In this document: positions 1 to 9,647 of the stretch, piece by piece
Layout of the letters: each line of letters begins with the position of its first letter
Numbering within the stretch: the first letter of the stretch is position 1
Origin: Fibrobacterota bacterium
GTDB lineage: Bacteria; Fibrobacterota; Fibrobacteria; UBA11236
DNA length: 64,000 nucleotides
Direction: 5' to 3'
NCBI GenBank assembly: GCA_028287465.1
Contig: JAQBPO010000028.1
Coordinates: 1 to 64,000, forward strand
The notes under the pieces: generated by a model
The model's input: only the letters and a program-made list of their open reading frames with translations
Databases searched by the model: none
Told to the model about the DNA's origin: nothing
Program-made: the position numbers and the translations under genes

Positions 1-1
1 A

Positions 2-295
2 TTGCCTTCGCCATGTCCAGGGGGGTTCCAGGGTTATTTCGGGTTGGGAACGAGCCCTTCGGAATACGACTCCCTGATCCCGGATTGGGATGAACTGTTG
101 ACCCTGGCAGGCCGGCAGGCGCGTGCCTTGCCCGACCAGGTGGCCGGTAGGTTGCACCAGCCCCTGGTGAAGCCCCGCAAGCTGATGAACATTTCCATGG
201 CCACGGCCGGGGACACCCTGCCGTTTCTCCTGGCCCATGAGGGCGAGCACCTCGCCCATATCAAGCGCTTGCGAAAGGCCTTGCGGCCCGACTAG
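2..295 (+). CDS. C-terminal part of a DinB-like protein (5' truncated by window edge)
   Basis: The frame is already open at the window edge, so the true start lies upstream and only about 97 codons are visible. The C-terminal stretch LLAHEGEHLAHIKRL resembles the last helix of DinB/YfiT-type four-helix proteins, where a histidine in an H-x(3)-H-x(2)-I pattern helps bind a metal. These proteins are usually small cytosolic metal-dependent transferases. The stop codon lies inside the first copy of a 40-bp tandem repeat, and the gene converges on the DUF3570 gene. Family assignment from so short a fragment is tentative; it could be another helical metal-binding protein. Confidence 0.4.
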   Translation: MPSPCPGGFQGYFGLGTSPSEYDSLIPDWDELLTLAGRQARALPDQVAGRLHQPLVKPRKLMNISMATAGDTLPFLLAHEGEHLAHIKRLRKALRPD

Positions 296-300
296 CCTAT

Positions 301-330
301 GGAAAAAGTGGCCGGGCCGTTCGCGGCCCG
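301..330 (-). terminator. Intrinsic terminator, distal duplicated copy
   Basis: This is the second copy of the same hairpin, with a perfect CGGGCCG/CGGCCCG stem and the same U-tract. It arose with the 40-bp duplication and acts as a back-up terminator. Confidence 0.7.
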
Positions 331-340
331 ACTAGCCTAT

Positions 341-370
341 GGAAAAAGTGGCCGGGCCGTTCGCGACCCG
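341..370 (-). terminator. Intrinsic terminator, proximal copy, for the DUF3570 operon
   Basis: On the minus strand this reads CGGGUCG-CGAA-CGGCCCG followed by GCCACUUUUUCC. It is a 7-bp stem with one G-U pair, a CGAA loop and a U-tract, placed 16 nt after the DUF3570 stop codon. Confidence 0.75.
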
Positions 371-386
371 AATCGCTTACAAGGCC

Positions 387-1508
387 TCAGAAGGAAAAGC
401 GGATGCGGGTCTCGAGCAGGTTCGCGGAGAAGGCGGACCCTGCCAGATCGTTGAAGTACCGATTGTACAGGACCGAGACGGAACTGTTGGTGAGGAAATC
501 CCAGTCCGGATGGTTGCGGCCGAAGGTGCGCAGGAAGCAGGTCAGGCCCACTCCCGCCCCGTTGGAGCCGAAGGTTTTCAGCTTGTAATCCGAGGCGTCG
601 TAGACTTCCGTGCCGCCATGGGCGTAATCGGAGTACTCCGCTCCCACCTGATCGTAGTACCGGTAGTTGGGGCTGAGGATCCAATCCTTGGTGATGTACT
701 TGTTGAAGGTGAAGGTGGCGGTGTGGGACTTCAGGCCCCAATCGTCCCAGTAGTAGCGATAGTTGACGATGAAGGCCCCGTCGATATCGGCGACGTACTT
801 GCTGATTTCCCCCCAGGCGGCCTGGCGGTAGCGCATGCTCGGATGGCGTTCCGTGATGGTGTCCATCACCAAGGGCGTGGAGGTGGGGATCACGACCTTG
901 CGGTACGGATCGCTCTGGAAGCCGTGGATGCGCATGGCATCCGCGCCCATCCGCAGGACCGAAGTGGGGGAGAGCAGCTGCGATACGGATAGGGACGCCT
1001 GATGGGTTTCCTTGTACCGGTTCAGGATCGATCCGTCGGTCAGGATTTCCCCCACGGAGTCCACGGTGTATTGGCCCAGGAGCGAGATGGTGAAATTCTT
1101 CTGGGCGAGGTCCTGTGAAATGCCGCCGATGAAGGCCTGGGACTGGTAGTCCACTTCCTGGCTGAAGTAATAGCTGCCCACCAGGCGGGTATTGTCGCCC
1201 AACCCCTGCTCCACGCCTCCGATGATCTGGCCGCGGTTCTTGCGGAACGGGGACTTGCTGTTGCGCGGGGGCCTGGAGGCGCCGGTCACGCCGTCCAGGG
1301 GCGGCACCGTGGTCTGATCCAGCTCCACGTCCAGCAGGACCATGGTGCGTTGCCACAGGGTCTTGGCCAGGGAGAAGGCGGAGGTGGCCACGGTATTGTT
1401 GGCATTGTCGCCGAAGTAATAGACCGAGTACTCGATCTGATCCGCGATCACCGGGGCGCAGACCGCCGCCAGGGAAACGACGAGTCCTTTGAGGAAATGG
1501 CTCCGCAT
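387..1508 (-). CDS. DUF3570 outer-membrane beta-barrel protein
   Basis: The protein has a signal peptide (about residues 1-23, ending PVIA) followed by alternating aromatic and polar strands. It ends RIRFSF, with the terminal phenylalanine typical of barrels inserted by the Bam machinery. It matches the DUF3570 family, whose genes typically travel with a DUF4266 lipoprotein and a TlpA thioredoxin, exactly as here. The start chosen is the ATG at 1508; a GTG codon lies immediately before it. It is the last gene of the six-gene operon and is followed by two tandem terminators. The function of DUF3570 is not known. From context I infer an outer-membrane partner of a periplasmic redox module. Confidence 0.85.
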   Translation of the reverse strand: MRSHFLKGLVVSLAAVCAPVIADQIEYSVYYFGDNANNTVATSAFSLAKTLWQRTMVLLDVELDQTTVPPLDGVTGASRPPRNSKSPFRKNRGQIIGGVEQGLGDNTRLVGSYYFSQEVDYQSQAFIGGISQDLAQKNFTISLLGQYTVDSVGEILTDGSILNRYKETHQASLSVSQLLSPTSVLRMGADAMRIHGFQSDPYRKVVIPTSTPLVMDTITERHPSMRYRQAAWGEISKYVADIDGAFIVNYRYYWDDWGLKSHTATFTFNKYITKDWILSPNYRYYDQVGAEYSDYAHGGTEVYDASDYKLKTFGSNGAGVGLTCFLRTFGRNHPDWDFLTNSSVSVLYNRYFNDLAGSAFSANLLETRIRFSF

Positions 1509-1521
1509 CACGGTTTCCGCT

Positions 1522-1758
1522 TCACTTGGAACAACCGCAGCCGCCGCCCAGGCCCGTGCCCCCGCCGTTGCTGCCTTCCCGGGTGGAATAGAATTTCTGC
1601 ATCAGGGTCTGCTTGGCGAAGCCGGCGTTCGCGTCCATGATCGGATCTGCCAGGACCTCCCTCTCGAAGGGCTTGACCACGGCGCATCCCCCCAGGCCCA
1701 GGGACAGGGCGAGGGCCAGGACGGCCCATACCTCAGGGGCAAGGCGGTTGGGATTCAC
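1522..1758 (-). CDS. DUF4266 small lipoprotein with Gly/Cys-rich tail
   Basis: This 78-residue protein starts at a GTG that overlaps the TlpA stop codon (GTGA), with a GGAGG ribosome site inside the end of tlpA. A hydrophobic segment ends in the lipobox LGGC (Cys25), followed by VVKPFEREVLADPIM, the signature of DUF4266. The tail is a glycine run ending GCGCSK. The same frame stays open far upstream, but translational coupling and the lipobox fix the start. Two closely spaced tail cysteines beside a TlpA-type thioredoxin suggest a redox or metal-binding role; this is inference. Confidence 0.85.
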   Translation of the reverse strand: MNPNRLAPEVWAVLALALSLGLGGCAVVKPFEREVLADPIMDANAGFAKQTLMQKFYSTREGSNGGGTGLGGGCGCSK

Positions 1759-2282
1759 GGTTCCTCCATGAGCTTCTTGATTTCCGCTTCGATCTTCCCC
1801 GCGTCGCCTTCCGTATAGCCGTCGTGCCGGTACCGGAGCGTTCCCTTCCGGTCGATCAGGACCAGGGACGGCATGCCGCCAAGATCGTACTCGGAGGCCA
1901 CCGCGCGCTTGGCGTCGTGGAGGAATACCAGGGACGAGTCCCGGGATTTGACGAACTCGAGGGCGTTGGCGCGTTTCTCGTCGATGCTCACCGCAAGCAC
2001 CACCAGGTCCGGGTGGCGGGCGCGCATGGCCCCAAGTTGCGGCAGGGTCTTGCGGCAGGGCGGGCACCAGCTGGCCCAGAAATCCAGGGCCACCACCTTG
2101 CCTTGCAGGGACTTGAGGCTCACGTCGTGCTTGGCGCGGATGAGATCCGGAAGGGTGAATGCGGGCGCGGGTCCGCCCGGCGCGGGAGCGGCCGCAAGCG
2201 CGGCGCCGGCGGCGAGGCCGAGCCCCAGCACCATTCCCTGGAGCGCAACGCGGATGCGGGGGTGGATGTAAAGACGGTCCAT
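1755..2282 (-). CDS. TlpA/ResA-like periplasmic thioredoxin
   Basis: An N-terminal hydrophobic segment (about residues 12-32) exports or anchors the protein. A thioredoxin fold follows with the active site WCPPC (Cys73, Cys76) and the cis-proline region GGMPSLVLID. TlpA/ResA proteins reduce disulfides in the envelope, often in apocytochromes before haem attachment. The gene starts 9 nt after the stop of the dihaem HzsA-related gene and overlaps the DUF4266 gene by 4 nt. Likely substrates are therefore the CxxCH motifs of the former or the cysteine tail of the latter. Confidence 0.9.
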   Translation of the reverse strand: MDRLYIHPRIRVALQGMVLGLGLAAGAALAAAPAPGGPAPAFTLPDLIRAKHDVSLKSLQGKVVALDFWASWCPPCRKTLPQLGAMRARHPDLVVLAVSIDEKRANALEFVKSRDSSLVFLHDAKRAVASEYDLGGMPSLVLIDRKGTLRYRHDGYTEGDAGKIEAEIKKLMEEP

Positions 2283-2291
2283 GCAGGCGCG

Positions 2292-4514
2292 CTATTTCTT
2301 CGGGACCGAGTTCATGAATTGCACGCCCATGTCCATCCACTCCACCAGGGTGAGCAGATCGGCGTTCCCCGCGGCGAAGACGTCGATGCGGCCGCTGGCG
2401 GAATCCTTCTGCCAGATGGCCGAATGGTCGTAGGAAGGCTGGCGGAACTGGCCCTTGCCGCCGCCGGACTGCTTGTTGAACAGGACCCAGGCCAGCGGGC
2501 TCTGGCGCGCGCCGTTGTCCGTGGCGTAGTTGATCTTCTGGCCGGCCACGCCCGTGACGTAGCCGTTACCGGCGGTCAGGCGCTCGTACACGCTGGTGGT
2601 GCCGTGGTTGGTGAGGGCCGTGTCCGGCTGGTTCTCGAGGACCAGGCCCCCGCCCTTGGCGGCCGCCTCGGAGGCCCCGTGGCAGGAGATGCAGCGGTTG
2701 TCGAGGATGGATTGGACGGTACCGGCATTCGCGGCCGCCGAAGTGTCCCTGAGCGTGTAGAAATTGGTGATGGCGCCGCGGGCGGAAGGATGCGCATCCA
2801 CCTTCTGGGCATTGGCGAATCCGGACAGGTACCGCTTGACCGCTCCCAGATCGAAGGACACCGAGGCGTCCGTCTGATCGATGGCGAAGTGGGTGATGTC
2901 CGCGTCCTTCTCCCGCACGCCGTGGCAGCCCGTGCACATGCGCTGTTCCCCGGGCATCACGTTGATCCACTGCAGCTGGTTCACCAGCATCATGCCGTTC
3001 TCGTCCAGGGTCTGCACGTGCATGGGGGTATTGGCCGGCACCTCGATGGAGAAGGAGCTGTCCGCGCGCACGTCCGCGTACCCGACCACGCGCTGCCGCT
3101 CGAATTCCGTATTGCCCATGGACTGGCCGCAGAAGTCGCAATTGGCCGGGGTGGAGACGGCGGCCAATACGCGCACGAACTTGACCTTGCCGTCCAGGTC
3201 CGCCCCGCGGAGCTGGCCGTCGCTCTGGCGGCTGTAGACGTTGGCGTCGAAGAACATGCCGGTCTTTACGTTTTCCGCGATGGCCTTCTGGACCAGGGGG
3301 TTCATGGCGTAGGGCCTGACCGGGAGCGTGCGCGGCGCCAGCACCACGGGATCGTAATCATTGTAGTCCGGATCCGCGTGGACCAGGCGCGGGGTGCCGC
3401 CGGTCTTTTCGATGATGAAGAGATCGTAATTGACCTTGCCGTCGATGTCCCCGCCGGTCTCGTTGGCGGATTCCGCGACCAGGATCTTCTCCACGCCGCC
3501 GTCCATGATGGGATAGGGCGTCTTGAATATGGCCTGGGACGTCTTCTGGGTATTGTTGTAGGGGCTGGTCGAAGGGGTGATGATTTGCGGAGGCGAGGTG
3601 AACTTGGAGAGATCCACGATGCAGATGGCGCCGCCTTCGAAGTCGGAAGCGCGTTCCATCAGGGAGGCCACTATCCCGCCGTCGCTGAGCTCGCGGGCTT
3701 CCATGAAGGTGCGGCTTCCGCTTCCCATGCCCTGGGCGAAGGTCTCGTCCGCGCCGTAGAGCACGAACTGGCCCGTTCCGTCCGGGTTGACGGTGAAGAG
3801 GGGCATCTTGTTGGGCCCGCCCAGGTGGTCCCAGCGCGTGTAGAAGACCTTGCCGCTGGAATGCACGAAGGGATTCTGGTCATGGCTCTGGTTGAACGTG
3901 ATCTGGCGGACGTTGATCAGGAACCCCTTGGGGCCGCGTTCGCCCACGAAAAGCTGGGGGACGATGCGGCGCTCGTATTCGTCCCGGACCTGGTTGATGG
4001 TCGAACCGAACACGATATGGGTCTCGTCGATATAGGCCGGATCCATGTCGTCGTAACCCGCCGGGGCGGTCAACTGGACCAGGTTGGTGCCATCCGCGTT
4101 CATTTCGTAGATGGCGAATCGGGGCCGCTCCTCGCGGGGCCCGGACTTGCGCATGGAGAAGAGGATTTTCGTCCCGTCGAAGGAGGCTTCCGGATCCAGG
4201 GCGGCGCCCCATTCGCTTTCATTGGGCCGGGCCCGGGTCCACTGTTCCGTCAGGTTGGTGACGGTTCCGGTGGGCGAGATGGGGGACAGGGACACCAGAT
4301 CCGTGCCCGGATGGAACTCGTCGGGATTCGCGGCCATGGCGCTGGCGCGGTTCTGGTTCATGCCGCCCACGCTCGGCTCCTTCACGAACACGATCCGGGC
4401 CTGGCCATGGCGTTCCATGATCTGATCGGCGGGCTCAAGGCAGGAAACCAGCAGACCGCCCGCGACCAGGGATCCCATCGCGCGCAAGGACACTCTGAGG
4501 TGGTTCGGTTTCAT
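2292..4514 (-). CDS. HzsA-related dihaem c-type lipoprotein with beta-propeller
   Basis: This 740-residue lipoprotein has the lipobox LVSC (Cys25). The N-terminal half contains repeated PD40/TolB-type propeller strands such as SFDGTKILFSMR and DGTNLVQLT. A CxxC pair without histidine lies at 459-462. Two haem-binding motifs follow, CTGCH (527-531) and CISCH (608-612). This layout, a propeller followed by a middle and a C-terminal domain each with one c-type haem, matches the HzsA-related family, named after the alpha subunit of hydrazine synthase. Hydrazine chemistry is not implied, because no beta or gamma subunit genes are seen. It probably handles electrons at the cell surface or in the periplasm, with the adjacent TlpA and barrels as partners. 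Confidence 0.8.
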   Translation of the reverse strand: MKPNHLRVSLRAMGSLVAGGLLVSCLEPADQIMERHGQARIVFVKEPSVGGMNQNRASAMAANPDEFHPGTDLVSLSPISPTGTVTNLTEQWTRARPNESEWGAALDPEASFDGTKILFSMRKSGPREERPRFAIYEMNADGTNLVQLTAPAGYDDMDPAYIDETHIVFGSTINQVRDEYERRIVPQLFVGERGPKGFLINVRQITFNQSHDQNPFVHSSGKVFYTRWDHLGGPNKMPLFTVNPDGTGQFVLYGADETFAQGMGSGSRTFMEARELSDGGIVASLMERASDFEGGAICIVDLSKFTSPPQIITPSTSPYNNTQKTSQAIFKTPYPIMDGGVEKILVAESANETGGDIDGKVNYDLFIIEKTGGTPRLVHADPDYNDYDPVVLAPRTLPVRPYAMNPLVQKAIAENVKTGMFFDANVYSRQSDGQLRGADLDGKVKFVRVLAAVSTPANCDFCGQSMGNTEFERQRVVGYADVRADSSFSIEVPANTPMHVQTLDENGMMLVNQLQWINVMPGEQRMCTGCHGVREKDADITHFAIDQTDASVSFDLGAVKRYLSGFANAQKVDAHPSARGAITNFYTLRDTSAAANAGTVQSILDNRCISCHGASEAAAKGGGLVLENQPDTALTNHGTTSVYERLTAGNGYVTGVAGQKINYATDNGARQSPLAWVLFNKQSGGGKGQFRQPSYDHSAIWQKDSASGRIDVFAAGNADLLTLVEWMDMGVQFMNSVPKK

Positions 4515-4594
4515 CGGTTTCCCCCTTGTTGCGGGCCCGGTACCGCTCCCTTGGAGCAGGGGCGTTTCCGGACCGGTTCACCCTATGCCAGGAT

Positions 4595-5344
4595 TCAAAA
4601 GTACTTCTGGACCCCGACCAATACGACGAAGTTCTGCGTCAGGGACGGATTGGTCTTCAGCTTCTGCGAGTAGACATGGTCGTGGACCCCGTAATTGAGG
4701 GCGTAACGCGCGTTTTTGGGCCCGAAAGGGAGGTTGGTGCGGTTCCCGAATCCGGCGACCGCGCCGATATTGGGGATGCCTCCCTGCCATACCGCGGTGA
4801 TGCCGCCGACGAAATACGGGTAAAGACCTCCCGAACGGCCATCGCCGCGGGTCAGTCCCGTGAGGGTGTACCCTCCCAGGGCTTCCCCCGCGATCATGAA
4901 GCTATGCGGGGTCTGCGTCCCGCCGATGATGCTTTCCGCGAAACTGGATTGCACGGTGCCGATGCCTGAGGTGAATTGGAAGAAGAAGGCCTGGCCCTCC
5001 GGATAAAGGTCCCAGAAAAGATTGGTGTAGGGATTGGTGCCCAGCACTTCCGCGGCGTAGAACCCGACGTTCATGCCGAAGGCCTGGGCATAGTTCCGGT
5101 TGGGACCCGGGGAAAAGGCGGCCTCGGAGCGCCGGGAACCCGATTCGCGGGCGGAGGATTCCGGTTCGCGGCTTTCCCGGACCGGCGCGGTCGCCGTCTG
5201 GTTTACCGGTACGAAAACGGTTTCGGCCGGGGCGCGGGATCCCCGGTCCGACAAGGGGGGCTTCATCGCGCCGGTCCCTTTGCGGGGCGCCGACCAGGCT
5301 GCGGTCGCGAAGGCCGCCAGCACCAGCATTTCAACCAAACGCAA
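4595..5344 (-). CDS. Putative outer-membrane barrel protein
   Basis: A signal peptide (about residues 1-19, ending AWSA) precedes a low-complexity Arg/Ser/Glu linker (about 25-80). The C-terminal part is strand-rich, with aromatic residues spaced as in barrels, and ends VGVQKYF. The gene overlaps its upstream neighbour by 14 nt and lies 80 nt before the HzsA-related gene, so it is probably co-transcribed. I do not recognise a named family. A porin or scaffold for the dihaem protein is a guess from position. Confidence 0.65.
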   Translation of the reverse strand: MRLVEMLVLAAFATAAWSAPRKGTGAMKPPLSDRGSRAPAETVFVPVNQTATAPVRESREPESSARESGSRRSEAAFSPGPNRNYAQAFGMNVGFYAAEVLGTNPYTNLFWDLYPEGQAFFFQFTSGIGTVQSSFAESIIGGTQTPHSFMIAGEALGGYTLTGLTRGDGRSGGLYPYFVGGITAVWQGGIPNIGAVAGFGNRTNLPFGPKNARYALNYGVHDHVYSQKLKTNPSLTQNFVVLVGVQKYF

Positions 5345-5918
5345 AGATGACCCCCAGGCTGGAAGATTGGAATATCAGCAATTCCTTGCGATGGTCCTGC
5401 TGGTTGTCGATGCGGGTGAACAATTGCTTGGTTTCGAAGCGGATGCCGATCTTGGAATTGATGTAATACCGGAGCCCGCCCCCGAAGCAGAGGCCCACCG
5501 AGGAAATGGTCTGGTCGCCCACGGAGTTCAAAGGCACCGTCAGGAACAGACCGCCACCGATGATACCGTAAGGCACGGTTCTGGCGGAGTTGGCCAAATC
5601 GAGTTTGGCGTTCACGGTGATGGGATACAGGGTCGCCACGCGGCCGATGACCTGGTCGACGGCGAACTCGCAGGAGACCGGGAAACCCATGCTGGCGCGC
5701 ACCCCCAGGAGGGCGCTCCCGCCCATGAAGCCCACGTTCGGCGAAACCTCGAAGGGCATGTGGTCGATGCGGCGCACATCGGTTACGGACCCGGCGGGCG
5801 TTGACTGGGAGACGGAGGCGGACCGGGTTTCCCCGGGTTGGAAGGCAACGGCCGCGAGAGCGGTCGCATGCAGGGCCAAGGCCAGGAAAAATCCCGGTGA
5901 TGTCGATCGTATCCTCAT
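5331..5918 (-). CDS. Small outer-membrane beta-barrel protein, first gene of redox operon
   Basis: The signal peptide covers about residues 1-25 (FFLALALHATALAAVA). The mature part has amphipathic strands and ends SLGVIFAFG, as in 8-stranded OmpA/OmpW-like barrels. No Shine-Dalgarno sequence precedes the ATG. Instead a TATAAT hexamer ends 9 nt upstream, which suggests a nearly leaderless transcript. The next gene starts inside its last codons. Family unknown beyond general barrel character. Confidence 0.65.
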   Translation of the reverse strand: MRIRSTSPGFFLALALHATALAAVAFQPGETRSASVSQSTPAGSVTDVRRIDHMPFEVSPNVGFMGGSALLGVRASMGFPVSCEFAVDQVIGRVATLYPITVNAKLDLANSARTVPYGIIGGGLFLTVPLNSVGDQTISSVGLCFGGGLRYYINSKIGIRFETKQLFTRIDNQQDHRKELLIFQSSSLGVIFAFG

Positions 5919-5927
5919 CGGACTCTT

Positions 5928-5956
5928 ATTATAACCCCTCAGTCAATCCTAAAAAA
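5928..5956 (-). promoter_or_regulatory. Candidate promoter of the HzsA-related operon
   Basis: On the minus strand an exact TATAAT (5933-5928) lies 17 nt from a T-run (TTTTTT) that could serve as a poor -35 element. Transcription would begin within a few bases of the first start codon. Confidence 0.4.
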
Positions 5957-6095
5957 GCCATTTTCCCAAAATCCCCCGGTGGTTTTTCCGGATTACGGAA
6001 GAATACGGCGATTCCTTGGACCAATGGGCCTTTTTATTTTATTCCGGCCGCGCCAGCGACGGAAGGGATCGGGCCGCGTGCGAACCGGACCAGGA

Positions 6096-6200
6096 ACCAT
6101 GGTCGCATCCATGGTACTCATGTTGATAGGGAAGTATTGATTCCTATCAACACATTGATGCAGATGGTCCTTGCTTGGAAAGGCCGAAAAAAACTAAGAT
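6096..6200 (+). promoter_or_regulatory. Palindromes and promoter region upstream of the pyrophosphatase
   Basis: The 358-bp gap between the barrel operon and the pyrophosphatase is AT-rich compared with the rest of the window. It holds a 7-bp inverted repeat ACCATGG/CCATGGT (6096-6102, 6109-6115) and a perfect 10-bp inverted repeat TGTTGATAGG/CCTATCAACA (6121-6130, 6143-6152). A possible promoter follows, TTGCTT-18 nt-TAAGAT (6171-6200). The second palindrome sits just upstream of the -35 box, as an activator or repressor site would. Confidence 0.45.
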
Positions 6201-6276
6201 CATAAAAAAGTCAAAACCCCCCTCCCCTTGGGGCGTATATTTAAACGGAAAACAGGTTGTTTACCGGAAAGGCACA

Positions 6277-8352
<2,076 letters not shown>

Positions 8353-8354
8353 TC

Positions 8355-9140
8355 ATGCATTACCAAAACCGGTTGTACCAAATCCTCTATCCGAACCAGG
8401 CCCTGGTGGCCTCGCAGCTGGCCCCGGAGGCCTTCGCGCGCCATTACCTGATCGGTTCCATCCGCCATTACAGCGGCAAGCTCGTATTCGCCGACGTCGA
8501 CATCAATTTCCGGAATCCGTACTTCGACATCGACGGCGGCCTGGAGCGGTTGATCCCCCATGAGGACGGGACCCCCAAGCACACCAAGTTCATCTGTTCC
8601 TACCGCGTGATGGAGCACATGGATTTCGACGCCATCAAGAGCCTGTACATCTCGACTTCGGAAGCCCATGTGCTGGAACTGAAACCGGCGGAGTACGACA
8701 AGGTCCATGAGCGCGGCTTCCTGCGCACCTTCGCCGAGATCGCGCCCCTGTCCATGCTGGTGATCAGCCCCTACGATATGGTCGAGTTCGGCAAGTTCAT
8801 CACCCAGCCCGGCCAGTCCAAGGGTTGCCCGAAGCTGTTCTACTCGCAGATCGAGCTGAACGTGGACGAATTCATCATGAACTTCGAGAAGAACCCGTTC
8901 ATGCAGGCGCCGTTCCCGTTCCTGCATCCTTCCAAGCTGCGGGATGCCATCCTGCAGATGAAGATCAAGCCGGAGAAGAAGACCAAGGGCCTGGCGCTGT
9001 TCTGCCCGTTGGATCAGATCTCGTTCAAGATGATCCGGCACGGATTCATGTTCGCGTCGCAGGACAAGGTGAAGTATTTCCCGATGCCCAGCCTGCACGA
9101 TATCGAGACGTCGCACTTCCGGTTCTGGCAGGACATGTAA
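8355..9140 (+). CDS. Conserved-looking soluble protein, family unknown
   Basis: The 261-residue protein starts 2 nt after the pyrophosphatase stop, so the two are almost surely translated from one mRNA. It has no signal peptide and no membrane segment. It is rich in aromatic residues, with stretches such as FRNPYFDIDGGLERLIPHEDG and FPFLHPSKLRDAILQMKIKP. Codon use and GC pattern match the neighbours, which argues for a real gene. I do not recognise the family. It could modulate the pyrophosphatase or belong to a separate housekeeping function. Confidence 0.8.
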   Translation: MHYQNRLYQILYPNQALVASQLAPEAFARHYLIGSIRHYSGKLVFADVDINFRNPYFDIDGGLERLIPHEDGTPKHTKFICSYRVMEHMDFDAIKSLYISTSEAHVLELKPAEYDKVHERGFLRTFAEIAPLSMLVISPYDMVEFGKFITQPGQSKGCPKLFYSQIELNVDEFIMNFEKNPFMQAPFPFLHPSKLRDAILQMKIKPEKKTKGLALFCPLDQISFKMIRHGFMFASQDKVKYFPMPSLHDIETSHFRFWQDM

Positions 9141-9156
9141 GCGCGTAAGCGCGCTT

Positions 9157-9396
9157 GCCTTCGGGGCGCGCCTGGGCGGGGGCTGGGGGCTCAAGACTGC
9201 TGCGGCAGTCGCGGCCTTATGCCCGGTCTGCCGGCCGTCCAAGCTTTCCATCCTTCGTTGGCTCCGGTTTGGGACACGCATGCGCTTGGGCGCGTGGGGG
9301 TTGTCCCGTGGCGTGTCCCTGCACCGCGCCTGGCCGGCCCCGCTTTGTGCCTCCGCAGATTCACCCCCAACCCCCGCCCAGGCGCGCCCCGAAGGC
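9157..9396. repeat. 240-bp nested inverted-repeat element
   Basis: The 507-bp gap downstream of the unknown gene contains 33-bp terminal inverted repeats (9157-9189 and 9364-9396) with a single mismatch. Inside are a GACTGC/GCAGTC hairpin with a TGCG loop (9195-9210) and a perfect 9-bp inverted repeat GGGACACGC/GCGTGTCCC (9271-9279, 9311-9319). A 7-bp hairpin (9139-9156) abuts the left end and overlaps the stop of the preceding gene. No convincing frame lies inside. It could be a miniature inverted-repeat element or a structured RNA. Confidence 0.75.
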
Positions 9397-9647
9397 GAAC
9401 ATCCTTGTTCGATACATTTCCGTCATAAGGGACGCGGAGGTCCTATTGTGCCCGGCCGGGCATGCGGGACTTTTGCGGGTGGGGGTGGGTCGCTGGGAGA
9501 ATGCGAGAGGGCGTCGGCTGAACCGCGGTCGGGAGTAAGCGGGGATAGGTTTTCACACAAGCGGCTGCCTGCGGCAGCGCTTATTGGAAGGGGAGAGGAG
9601 AGGTGAGAGCTGAGAGAGGGACAAATGCGGGAAGAAGATCCCTTGGT

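Larger units (their letters stand above)
283..370. repeat. Tandem 40-bp duplication carrying a terminator hairpin
   Basis: Bases 283-322 and 323-362 are identical, and 363-370 begins a third copy with one mismatch. Each unit contains the end and stop codon of the DinB-like frame, a short A-tract and one arm of a GC-rich hairpin. Read on the minus strand, each copy forms a complete intrinsic terminator. Confidence 0.9.

Noticed and set aside
2292-4514. Anammox-type hydrazine synthase
   Set aside because: Only an HzsA-related protein is present; beta/gamma subunits and hydrazine dehydrogenase are not seen and the operon partners are different.
1824-4673. A 949-codon open frame antisense to the HzsA-related gene
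   Set aside because: It mirrors the codon pattern of the real gene in GC-rich DNA. Its translation is low-complexity (His, Gly, Val, Ala, Arg), and the minus-strand gene has clear haem motifs.
9155-9606. Three overlapping plus-strand frames after the 8355 gene
   Set aside because: They are Pro/Arg/Gly-rich, lack ribosome sites and coincide with the inverted-repeat element.
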